Of a stretch of 64,000 nt of DNA, positions 12,031 through 21,998 are shown piece by piece. The stretch lies in NCBI GenBank assembly GCA_014898415.1, contig RCTD01000038.1, positions 1-64,000 of the forward strand, written 5' to 3'. A program made the position numbers and the translations under genes. Within the stretch, counting starts at the first letter, position 1. Each line of letters opens with the position of its first letter. Under the pieces are notes generated by a model, which had not been told where the DNA came from, did no database searches, and saw only the letters and a program-made list of their open reading frames with translations. Source of the DNA: Stromatinia cepivora (lineage: Eukaryota; Ascomycota; Leotiomycetes; Helotiales; Sclerotiniaceae).

Positions 12031-15000
12031 TTCATTTATAATTTATTTGATAAATCTATTATAATTTATATTTTTATTTGTTTTGTAATTATTTCTTATT
12101 TTGTATATTTTAATCCTTTATTGGATTTATATATATAAAATAAGAATAATTCGAATTCAATATCTTTTTGTTTGATTTATTTCTCAAATAATATTGCTTT
12201 TATAATTTCAATAACAAATATATCATTATTTTATTTGATTATTATAATCGTTAGATTATATTTATAATGAATTTAGGCTACAAAGTTTTGAATAATTGCA
12301 AATATTTTATTATATATTTTATAATAAATTGAATATAAAAAGATCTTATTATAATATATTTCTTTGATTAATAAAAACTATAATATATTATTATATTCTT
12401 TATTGAAATCAAAAAGATTTTATTAGATTTTGTAGAAGGGTTAAGATGATTAATGATTATTTGAAATATAAGAAATGATTTATTTTGTATAAACACAAGT
12501 ATAATCGATACAATTGGAATAAATGATACCTTTTATTTTGATATTTTGTATTATAAATATTAAATATTCAAAAGTTTCTTTATTCAAATACTCAAAACAT
12601 TTATATTATATTTTATTTATATCTTCTTTTGAAAAAGATGGATTATAAGAATAATAGAATATTTTGTTTATTTTTTTATTTATTATTAAATATATTATAA
12701 AAAGGTTGTTTATAGAAATAGATAAAAGAATATTTGAATAAATAGAAAGTGATTTGTATTTTAAGAATATAAGATTTTCAATATGAATATATTGAATAAT
12801 TATTATATTATTTATATGATCTCCTTTATGAAAAGTATAATTATATTTTGAAAACTATAGATCGGTTTTTTCCAATCGAGTTTTCGAAATGATATTGATA
12901 TGAAAACTAGAGATAAATATTATGTTATTTAAGATTAGATTATTATTAGGATAATTTTCTTTTTTAATAATTCCTTTGATAATATAAATCCTATATTTTA
13001 GAATTTGGAAATTGGAAATGTTTATTTCTACAAAATTATTAGAATCGGATAATCGATATCGATGATTATTCAATAGAAATATATCATTCATAATATATAT
13101 AGTATTATAATTATCGAGTAAGATATTATTAGATAGATGATATATTCTTATTATTATAAAGTATATTCCTAATTGATTGTATCGAATATCCAAAATAATA
13201 ATATTGATTGAAAATCCTAAAGAATCAATAAAACTTTTCATCCATTTTTTTTTAATCCAATCAAAATGAAATTGTTTTTATAAATATAATCTTATTCGAT
13301 CCTTAATTATTTATAATTCATTTTTATTAAATACTCTTTTGAATAATAGATTGATTTTTCTAATAAATACTAATTTTATAGTTTTACAATTATAAATAAT
13401 ATAATTATAATTAATTCTATTGTTTTATTCAGATTCGATTTTGTAAAGATATTCCTAGATTTTCTTAATCCCTTAATTGTTTTCAAAATTAATATTCTTT
13501 TTATTCTTTTTAAACTTTTTATTATTTTAAAAAAAAATAAATATAGAATATATTCCTTATTTAGTTTTTAAAGAAATAAAATCCTGAAAGATTAATCCTT
13601 CAAAAATATCTCCGAATTGTTTAAATAAAAGGTTAAATAATCCGAATTGATTATTTATTTCGATTTATATAATTATAATATTTACTTAAATTAAAAATAT
13701 TTTGATATTAATAGTTTATAGAAAAGTATTGATAATAATTTTATTCTATATTTTAATAATTTTATATACAAAAGCTTTAATATAAACTATAATCCAATCT
13801 CTATACCATTTAACAAAATCAATTCTATTGAATAAGGTTTATATTAGAACAGATTGATATTCTTGTAATACTACAAACTTGATAATAATTACTATAAATA
13901 CAAATTTCCTTTTAAATATATTAATGATTATCTTGAATAAAAAAGTTATAATACCTTGATTAAGAATAAATAATTCTATAAAATATATTTAATCAATTAA
14001 TGATTCGATTTATTTATAAATATTATAAAAGACTTTATGATTCTATATATATTCTTATTATCGATATCGATATTTCAATTAAAGAAAAACAAATTCAAAG
14101 AAAATTTCTTAAAAAATAATTAAAAATGAAATAATAAATCTATTAAGAATGAATCCCGATATATTATTATCAGAATCTTTCATCTTTATATCTTTATTAA
14201 TATCTTTTCTGGATTAAATCATCATAAGATATTCCGAGAATTCCTTTTGGTATTAAATTTATTTCTTTTGATTATATTTGATTTGAAGATTGATAATAAA
14301 AAATAAAACAAATGATTTAATTGAAAATCAATTGATTTGAATATAAATAGATTTATTTGTTAGATCGAAATTTGAAATGAATATAACTAATATAGAAATA
14401 AATAAATTGTTCTTTGGATTAATTGAATCCCAGATTCCTTGAATTTGATATTTATTTTTCAAGTATAGATATTATTCCGATTATTAAATATAGATTGTAA
14501 AAAGAAGATCGTTTTGATTTTTTGTTATATTGAATAAAAATAATTGAATTAATATAAATATTGAATTATAGATAAAATAGAAATAATATTTTAAAAATGA
14601 TTCTTTAAGTATTTAGTAATTATCGGATAAAAAGTTATATAGATTTAAAAATTATTAGATTCATAATTATTATAGAATAATATAATTATAAAGCATTTTT
14701 AGGGATCAAAAAATAAATGATATATATAATTGATAAAATAAAAAAATTGAATAATTTATTTTTAATTATATAAATCAAGAGTTATATATATAGAACAAAT
14801 AAATGATTATTTAATTGATATATACTTTAATTAAATTAGATCTTTATTTATTAATATATTAGGATCACTTTATCAATTAATAGATTGGTAAGGGCTAGAA
14901 GATCCTTCATTTCGATTGGAAAGTATATGCTTTGATTTTTCATAAGATATAGGGGATCACAGGGCTTTCCGTGACAATATTTGTATACAGAATCATAATA

Positions 15001-16365
15001 TTTATAATCAAATAAAGATATAATATAATTAATCGAGATATTTGATTAAACTTTGAATAAAACAAATAATAGTTTCAGAAATCCAAAAAGGGAAGCTTTC
15101 AATGATTTTATTTATATATTTGAATATAGATATCTATCTTTTAATATATTTATAATTATCAATAGCTTCGAGAAACTAAATCAATGATTTTAATATATTT
15201 TAGATAATCAATTAATTTGAATAAATATATTTTATATATAATTTATATTTTTAATTTATTATCAAACAATATTTATAGCTATTTCTTTTAAAAAACTTTA
15301 TTATTATAGATTTAATAATCCTATATAGTTATTTATAAAAGTTTATAAAATTCTTTTGATTATTTAATAATAAAGAGATCTTTAATTATTAAAATCAATT
15401 ATTTTACTATATCTAATATAGAATATATAATATCGATAAATTCGTTGATAGATTTATTCTTCAAAAAGAATATTCGATTAATTACTATTAAAGAGATTTT
15501 GTTTATAAATTTCTCATATAACTTTATATCAAATCTATTAATAAATAAAATAATATATTTCTTATTTTTCAAATATTTATTATTCAAATCAAAAATATCT
15601 GATTAATTTTTATAATAACAGTTTAATATATTTGATGGAACCACTTTGGATTTTGATCGATAAATAATTCAGAAATTGTATTAAAAAAGAAATTCTGATT
15701 ATTTCATTTATTATTGATTCAAAACTTTTGTTATTATAAAATATTTCATATTTTTATAATCTATAAGGATTTTGAATTTTTATTGAGATTTTTGTAATTC
15801 TAATTATTATTCTTTTATCGATTTGTTTATAATTATATTCAACTATTGAATATTTAAAAGAAAAATAGATTATTAATTATAAAATATTATTATTATTATA
15901 ATAAAAAAAATCTTTTTCGAAATTCAATTCAAAATATTTATCTCCAATATTGTTTTCTTATTATAATCAAAGTATACTAATATCAAAGTATTTATAAAAG
16001 CTTTTTTAAATCTTTTAAATATAAATTTATACTTTTCTTTTTATTATTATATAATATCCTTTTATAATAAATTATTGAATAATTAATAGATCTTAAAGAA
16101 ATCCTTTATAAACCATTAATAAAAATTTGCGAAATCAAGAAATCATTATAAATCATTGATTAATAATAATTACTCTCAAAAAGTAATAATTTCGATTTTA
16201 TCTTTATCTATTCTTATATTATCAATTGTAATTATGAAATCTAAATATTTTTTCAAAATAGTTTCGAATTTATATTTGTTGATATTTATCTATAAATCAA
16301 TATTTTATAATTTTTGAACAATATTATAAATATACTTTCGATATTGATTCTTATCTATAAAGTAA
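12031..16365. other. AT-rich island between element A and the PKS relic
   Basis: 4.3 kb of AT-rich DNA without a supportable gene. Frames at 12855-13241 and 15399-15587 are rich in Ile/Asn/Lys/Leu and look like composition artefacts. One less degraded patch lies at about 14860-14976 (see separate entry). The island ends abruptly at about 16365, where base composition becomes normal in the polyketide synthase relic. Confidence 0.65.
14860..14976 (-). repeat. Possible LTR fragment
   Basis: A patch with higher GC inside the AT-rich island. On the minus strand it begins TGTCACGGAAAGCCCTGTG at 14976, which has the TG start and short GTGATC echoes common at fungal LTR ends. No partner copy is visible in the window, so this is tentative. 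Confidence 0.25.
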
Positions 16366-16916
16366 GAGTTCTGGTCCGGACTCACTGCACACTAAGCGAA
16401 ATCATACCAAAATTGATGATTTTTCAGCTTTTCAAACCCATGTTATTTATATGAAAACCTACTCGGATCCGAACCATCAAAGACAGCCAGTATCATTGCC
16501 CGGTCTACCAGGATATGTATTTGACCACTCAAAGAAGTACTGGTTTGAGTCTAGACTAAGTACTAGGTATCGTCTTCATCATTAGGGAAAGCTAGACCTT
16601 TTGGGCAAACCGGTTCCGGATTGGAATTCCATGGAACCAAAATGGCGCAACATATTGCGTATTTCCGAGATGCCTTGGATGGAGAATCATGTCATCAATG
16701 GCTCACTTATCTATCCAGGAGCCGGTATGATTGTTATGGCGATTGAGGCAGCAAATCAACTGTCCATGGAAACATCGTCGGGTTTGAGCTCAAGGATATT
16801 TCGTTCATCAAGTCTCTCAATATTTCTGATGCTTCTGGTGGTACTGAGACTCAATTGTCCTTACGAATGGTCTAAGCCACATCTAAGCCATTATCTAGTT
16901 GGACCGAGTTTAGATT
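16366..16916 (+). pseudogene. Highly reducing polyketide synthase relic, AT-DH linker and start of DH
   Basis: Reads as the stretch between the acyltransferase and dehydratase domains of a fungal iterative HR-PKS. There is a linker motif around LPGLPGYVFDHSKKYW, then [13 protein letters not shown], then the DH active-site region [14 protein letters not shown] with the catalytic His. It is broken by an in-frame TAG (16583-16585), a one-base frame change near 16770-16780 and a TAA in the continuing frame (16873-16875). Element B is inserted at 16917. Everything 5' of this point (KS, most of AT) is absent, and the sequence passes directly into the AT-rich island. The gene cannot make a synthase. 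The original product is unknown. Confidence 0.85.
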
Positions 16917-17445
16917 TCTTGGAGGAGGTTGATAGGTTAATAATAATGAATAATATAATAATAATACTATTCACTATTATTATAGTGGAAGACTTAGTTA
17001 TATAGCTTAAAAGAGTGATCGAATATATAATGGTTGAAGTCAAAATATAAGTGTATTGAATATTGAGTTTATTTTGCTTGTTTTTCAGAAGAATTCTTTG
17101 AAGAAAATCTTCTTATTTATAGTATTTGATAAGATTCTATGAAATTCTATAATATTCTATGATTATAAATAAGATCGATTTAAATCGAATCTTATAGAAT
17201 CATTTTATATAATGAAATGAAATAGTAACCAATAATATTTAACCTTAGAAATAAGAAAGTTCTATACGCTTCCATCACATTCTATTCCATTATAAATCAT
17301 TCTAGTATGATATATGATCGAAATTTCATATAATAATAAAATTTAATAATATTAAATTATATTATTAATATATCACGTGATCATATAACCATCGGTTCGG
17401 TTAATATTATTAAGTGATTTAATAAACTTATTAGAAATTCTTATA
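16917..17445 (-). repeat. Element B 3' LTR (left copy)
   Basis: 529 bp, starting TCTTGGAGG and ending TTCTTATA. TCACGTGA at 17373-17380. Perfect 14-bp palindrome TCGATTTAAATCGA at 17175-17188. Confidence 0.94.
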
Positions 17446-17454
17446 CACCCCCTT
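17446..17454 (-). other. Element B polypurine tract
   Basis: AAGGGGGTG on the minus strand, abutting the 3' LTR. The expected primer for plus-strand DNA synthesis. Confidence 0.7.
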
Positions 17455-17482
17455 AATAAGTATATTAAATATTTTAATAATA

Positions 17483-20400
17483 TCAATATAAATTAATCTG
17501 TTTTAAAAATTCGATTAATTTAATTCGAGCTAATGGCTTAGTAAGGCCATCGGCTTTTTGGTCATTAGTTGATATATAAATCAGATCTAGATCGCCTGAA
17601 TTTATAATATCTCTAATATAATAAAACCGTATTGCAATATGCTTGCTTCTTTCGTGAAAAATAGGGTTTTTAGCAAGAGCTAATGCAGCTTGGTTATCTG
17701 TATATAATGGAAATTTATCTTGTTTATACAGATTTAGTTCTATTAATAGCTTTTTAATATATATAGCCTCTTTAGCTGCTATATTAATAGCTATAAATTC
17801 AGCTTCTGAAGTTGATTGGGCTACAACCGATTGTAGCTTAGATTTCCAGCTAATAGGTCCTTCGGCTAATATAAATACGTATCCATTAGTTGATTTATAC
17901 GTATTAATTTCACCCCCATAATCTGAATCACAATAACCTTTAATATAAGGGTCATTATTATTGCGTTTATAATTAACCCCTTTATTAATAGTGCCCTTTA
18001 AATATCTTAGTATTCTTTTAGCGGCTTGAATATGTATAGGGCTAGGATTAGACGAAAAACTGGCTAATCTACTGACGTGAAAAGCTATATCTAATCTAGT
18101 TCCAAGTGACAAATATAATAAAGAACCAATAATTTCTTGATATAATTTTATATCATTATTATTAGCTTTTTCTTTATTATAATAAAGTTTTATTTTTGGA
18201 TCCATTGGAGTGGAAACAGGGTGTGATTCTAACATTCCAAATCTAGCTAATACCTTTTTGGTATATTCTGATTGATGTAGTTTTAAATTATTTGTATTTC
18301 TTTCGATTTGAATGCCTAGATAATCTTTTATAGGCCCTAGATCTTTTAAATCGAAATGCTTTTTAAGATTATTAATAAATTCATTAATAACCTTTTGATT
18401 TGGAGCTATAATAGCTATATCATCGACATATATACTGAGAATGATATTTTTATTTTTATTAATAAAAATACATTCTTCAGTAATTAGATTATAAAAATCT
18501 AATTTGTTTAGAACGGTTTTTAAGGTATAATACCAAATTCGGGCCGATTGTTTTAAACCGTATAATGCTTTATTTAATTTTAAAGCTTTATTATTTAATT
18601 CATTAAAACCTTCAGGGGGTTTTAATATTAGAGGTGTATCGATATCACCCTGAGCAAAGGCTAATACCATATCGATTTTATGAATTAGCCAATCATTTTG
18701 AAGGGCTAATACGAATAATAATTTCCAGACCATTGATTTAACCACTGATGCATGAGTATCAATGTAATCTAGGCCATATAATTGCTCAAAACCTTTAGCA
18801 ACGAATCTAGCTTTGAATTCAATAAAATCACCTAAATCCTTTATTTTATAAACCCATCTAGTTTTAAGGGTTTTACTATGATTAGGATTATTAATAATAT
18901 CCCAGGTTTTATTCAATTCAAGGGTATTTATTTCATAATTCATAGCTTTTAGCCAATATTCTTTATCCGGTGAGCTAATTGCTTCTTTATAGGATTTTGG
19001 TTCGATTAATATATGATCAGGCTTTTTAATAATAATTTTATTATTATTTTTAAGCTGAGTATCGAAAGTTAATTGAAGGTTTTTCGAATTTTCATCGTCG
19101 ATTTCGAATTGTACCCCCTTATTAATCGAATTAAAATACCCAGAAAGAGCTAGGCCATAATATGATACTCCATTATGATCATATGAAAGTCCTTTATTTT
19201 CAGGTTTTAGCCCTCTAATTCGTTTAGAGGTTCGAATTTCAGGTTTTTTAGGGGTTCCTTCCTCGATTTCATTATTTGAGCGTTCTGATTCGACTATTCT
19301 CTCTTCGGGAATTGGGTTTTGTACTATAATTGAAGTTGAATTTTCTTCTTCTTTATTTATAGTATTAATAAGTTCGAAATCAGGGCTTTCTTCTTCTAAA
19401 ATATTTAAATCCTGATTTTTATATTCATCGGAATATTTTAAATTCCCTTGAATATCTAGACTGAATTTTTCGAATTTATTCGATATATCGGGAATATCAG
19501 AGGGTTTTCGACTTATTATTTGATGGAATTTGCCGAATTTGCCTGATTCGCATATATTTAAATCAGATATATTATTTTCTGATTTAATATTCAAGGATTT
19601 AATTAAACGATCCTTATTAATGTGATCTAATCTTTTGTACATTAGGTTTAAATCGATTTTATTGGCTAATAGCTCTGTTTTTTCAGATTCAGAGTTATTT
19701 TCAATGCTTTTGATATATTTAGAATTTATTTTAAAATCTAAATAATAAGCATTATTGACCCAGGGAGCTGTAATTTTAATATTATACCTTTTATGGATTA
19801 GATTGATTTTATTTCCTGATGGTATAATATGACTAGCCCAGCCCTTAGTAGCTATTTTATTTGAGCTAATTATAGTTGTAGCTAATTTTGGTATATAATA
19901 TACCCCTTGAATAATAACTTCTGAATTATTATTAATAATAATTGGAATATCACCTATTCCTTCGATTGAAGTATTTTCACCATTGGCTATAGTGATATAT
20001 TGATTTTTCAATGGTTTATAATTAATAAACCATTCCTTATTAGGGCAATAATGTTCTGTAGCTCCTGAATCTAATATGAATTTGTATTTCGAAATATTGA
20101 CTGAATTAGCTAGTCGAATATTATGATTTACAGTCATTAATTGCTTGTTTGAAAGAGGGTTCTTTTTATTCGAATTATTATTCGAATCAGAATTGGATTG
20201 CTTATTATTATTACCCTTATTATTCTTTAATTCAGGGTATTTAATAAAGCATTTAGATTCTAAATGACCCTTCTTCCGGCAATGACTACAATAAGGAGTT
20301 TTATTATTTTTAAAACTAGCCTTATTTGCGTTGAGGTCTATATTAGATTTCATTCTAGCCTCTTCGGATATTAATTCAGAAAATAAATTATCTAAATCAA

Positions 20401-20992
20401 TATTATTATTATTAGCTAATTCTTTAGCTAATTCTTCGTATTTTCGAGAGGCAAAACCATCGAATGAACTAGGTAGGCCTCTAAAAAGGAACCATGCAAT
20501 AAAGGCCTTCGGAATTTCGTATTTCATCGATTTTAAATAGTTATATGATGATTGGATAGAATTAGTATATTCATCCATTCCATCAGAACTATTATAATTA
20601 GATTCTATTAATTTATTTAGATATCTCCCCATTAATTCTAAGGATGATTCTCCAAATATTTTATTAATAGATTCCCAAAGGGTTTTAGCCGAATTTTTAT
20701 CTTTAAATCTTTCGACTAATTCGAAGCTAATTATAGATTTAATAGCTCCTAAAGCCCTTTTTTCATTTCGAAGATATTCAGAGGTTCTTTCATTAAATCT
20801 AATAGCTAATTCAGGGCTATAAGGTTCTCCTTTTTCATTAATATATAATGATTTATTTGGAGGAGTTTCGGAACCATCGATATAAGGCATAAAACCATTA
20901 ATTTCAAGGTATAATTTAGCCTTATTTATCCATTCAATATAATTGGACCTCCCTTTCAAGGGTTCTCCTTTAAAATTTATACCGGAAGCCAT
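17483..20992 (-). CDS. Element B gag-pol polyprotein (1169 aa), integrase core deleted
   Basis: Single open frame starting ATG at 20990-20992. In order: gag (1 to about 230) with a zinc knuckle CSHCRKKGHLESKC (235-248), aspartic protease motif LDSGAT (307-312), and a degraded gag-pre-integrase zinc region (H457, C481, partner residues missing). A DIQG at 513-516 is the position of the first catalytic Asp of integrase. The frame then jumps directly to the acidic linker, so the second Asp and the Glu of the D,D35E core are absent. RT follows from about 665 with YVDD at 855-858. RNase H follows with its GYCDSDYGG and TSEAEF motifs, ending in the usual TKPLAR tail. At 1169 residues it is some 250-300 residues shorter than typical copia polyproteins. 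No stops or frameshifts interrupt it, so it may still supply gag, protease and RT. Confidence 0.92.
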   Translation of the reverse strand: MASGINFKGEPLKGRSNYIEWINKAKLYLEINGFMPYIDGSETPPNKSLYINEKGEPYSPELAIRFNERTSEYLRNEKRALGAIKSIISFELVERFKDKNSAKTLWESINKIFGESSLELMGRYLNKLIESNYNSSDGMDEYTNSIQSSYNYLKSMKYEIPKAFIAWFLFRGLPSSFDGFASRKYEELAKELANNNNIDLDNLFSELISEEARMKSNIDLNANKASFKNNKTPYCSHCRKKGHLESKCFIKYPELKNNKGNNNKQSNSDSNNNSNKKNPLSNKQLMTVNHNIRLANSVNISKYKFILDSGATEHYCPNKEWFINYKPLKNQYITIANGENTSIEGIGDIPIIINNNSEVIIQGVYYIPKLATTIISSNKIATKGWASHIIPSGNKINLIHKRYNIKITAPWVNNAYYLDFKINSKYIKSIENNSESEKTELLANKIDLNLMYKRLDHINKDRLIKSLNIKSENNISDLNICESGKFGKFHQIISRKPSDIPDISNKFEKFSLDIQGNLKYSDEYKNQDLNILEEESPDFELINTINKEEENSTSIIVQNPIPEERIVESERSNNEIEEGTPKKPEIRTSKRIRGLKPENKGLSYDHNGVSYYGLALSGYFNSINKGVQFEIDDENSKNLQLTFDTQLKNNNKIIIKKPDHILIEPKSYKEAISSPDKEYWLKAMNYEINTLELNKTWDIINNPNHSKTLKTRWVYKIKDLGDFIEFKARFVAKGFEQLYGLDYIDTHASVVKSMVWKLLFVLALQNDWLIHKIDMVLAFAQGDIDTPLILKPPEGFNELNNKALKLNKALYGLKQSARIWYYTLKTVLNKLDFYNLITEECIFINKNKNIILSIYVDDIAIIAPNQKVINEFINNLKKHFDLKDLGPIKDYLGIQIERNTNNLKLHQSEYTKKVLARFGMLESHPVSTPMDPKIKLYYNKEKANNNDIKLYQEIIGSLLYLSLGTRLDIAFHVSRLASFSSNPSPIHIQAAKRILRYLKGTINKGVNYKRNNNDPYIKGYCDSDYGGEINTYKSTNGYVFILAEGPISWKSKLQSVVAQSTSEAEFIAINIAAKEAIYIKKLLIELNLYKQDKFPLYTDNQAALALAKNPIFHERSKHIAIRFYYIRDIINSGDLDLIYISTNDQKADGLTKPLARIKLIEFLKQINLY
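20249..20290 (-). other. Element B gag zinc knuckle
   Basis: CX2CX4HX4C motif with all four ligands intact (CSHCRKKGHLESKC), marking the nucleocapsid end of gag. Contrast with the decayed knuckle of element C. Confidence 0.9.
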
Positions 20993-21454
20993 TTTTAAGC
21001 CTTTATATATAAGCTATATGGACTTTTAATCTGATATAAAATTAATACTAATTTTGATGAATTTAGTATTAAAATTTTGAATGAATTTCGATTATGATTC
21101 GAATTGATATCGAAATTAATTCAATTAAAAATTATAAACCAGCCACCTCTTAAATTAGATCTTTATTTTAAACTGTATAAAATAAAGCCTAATCAAGCTA
21201 GGGCACCTTGGTATAAAGGAATTGATATATCACCCGCTATGGGTAACGTATAGCTTAAATATATCGTCTAGGGACCTAATTTTATTCGCTCAATTAGGTT
21301 TAGCTTCAGGGACGCAGGCCTCAGGGTTTATTTTCGATGGTATTTCAATATAATATCGATATTATATTGATATAATTATATTCGACAGCTTAATAGCTAT
21401 AATATTATAGCTTTAAATCAAGCCAATACCCTTTTTAAGCTAGTTATTTAACTA

Positions 21455-21469
21455 GCCGGGCTCATAACC
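21455..21469 (-). other. Element B primer-binding site (half tRNA-iMet)
   Basis: The minus strand reads GGTTATGAGCCCGGC immediately after the 5' LTR. It pairs with the anticodon-arm sequence of eukaryotic initiator tRNA-Met rather than with a tRNA 3' end. This indicates priming by a tRNA half, as known for Drosophila copia. Confidence 0.78.
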
Positions 21470-21998
21470 TCTTGAAGGAGGTTGATAAATTAATAATAAT
21501 GAATAATATAATAATAATACTATTCACTATTATTATAATGGAAGACTTAGTTATATAGCTTAAAAGAGTGATCGAATATATAATGGTTGAAGTCAAAATA
21601 TAAGTATATTGAATATTGAGTTTATTTTGCTTGTTTTTCAAAAGAATTCTTTGAAGAAAATCTTCTTATTTATAGTATTTGATAAGATTCTATGAAATTC
21701 TATAATATTCTATGATTATAAATAAGATCGATTTAAATCGAATCTTATAGAATCATTTTATATAATGAAATGAAATAGTAACCAATAATATTTAACCTTA
21801 GAAATAAGAAAGTTCTATACGCTTCCATCACATTCTATTCCATTATAAATCATTCTAGTATGATATATGATCGAAATTTCATATAATAATAAAATTTAAT
21901 AATATTAAATTATATTATTAATATATCACGTGATCATATAACCATCGGTTCGGTTAATATTATTAAGTGATTTAATAAACTTATTAGAAATTCTTATA
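21470..21998 (-). repeat. Element B 5' LTR (right copy)
   Basis: 529-bp partner of 16917-17445 with six G-to-A differences (plus-strand sense). TCACGTGA at 21926-21933. AGATT follows at 21999-22003. Confidence 0.94.

Larger units (their letters stand above)
16917..21998 (-). mobile_element. Element B: Ty1/copia retrotransposon with open gag-pol, integrase core missing
   Basis: 5082-bp element with 529-bp LTRs (16917-17445, 21470-21998) and target duplications AGATT (16912-16916, 21999-22003). It is inserted in the DH region of the polyketide synthase relic. The minus strand carries primer site, gag-pol frame (17483-20992) and purine tract. The two LTRs differ at six positions, all G in the left copy and A in the right copy. 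The LTR ends are not TG...CA: on the element's own strand they start TATAAG and end CCAAGA. It belongs to the same family as element A. Confidence 0.95.

Noticed and set aside
12855..13241. 128-codon minus-strand frame in the AT-rich island
   Set aside because: Ile/Asn/Leu-dominated composition with no motif. Expected by chance at such high AT content given few GC-containing stops.
21455..21469. tRNA-like sequence GCCGGGCTCATAACC on the plus strand
   Set aside because: Only the anticodon-arm half of tRNA-iMet is present and it abuts an LTR, so it is a primer-binding site and not a tRNA gene.
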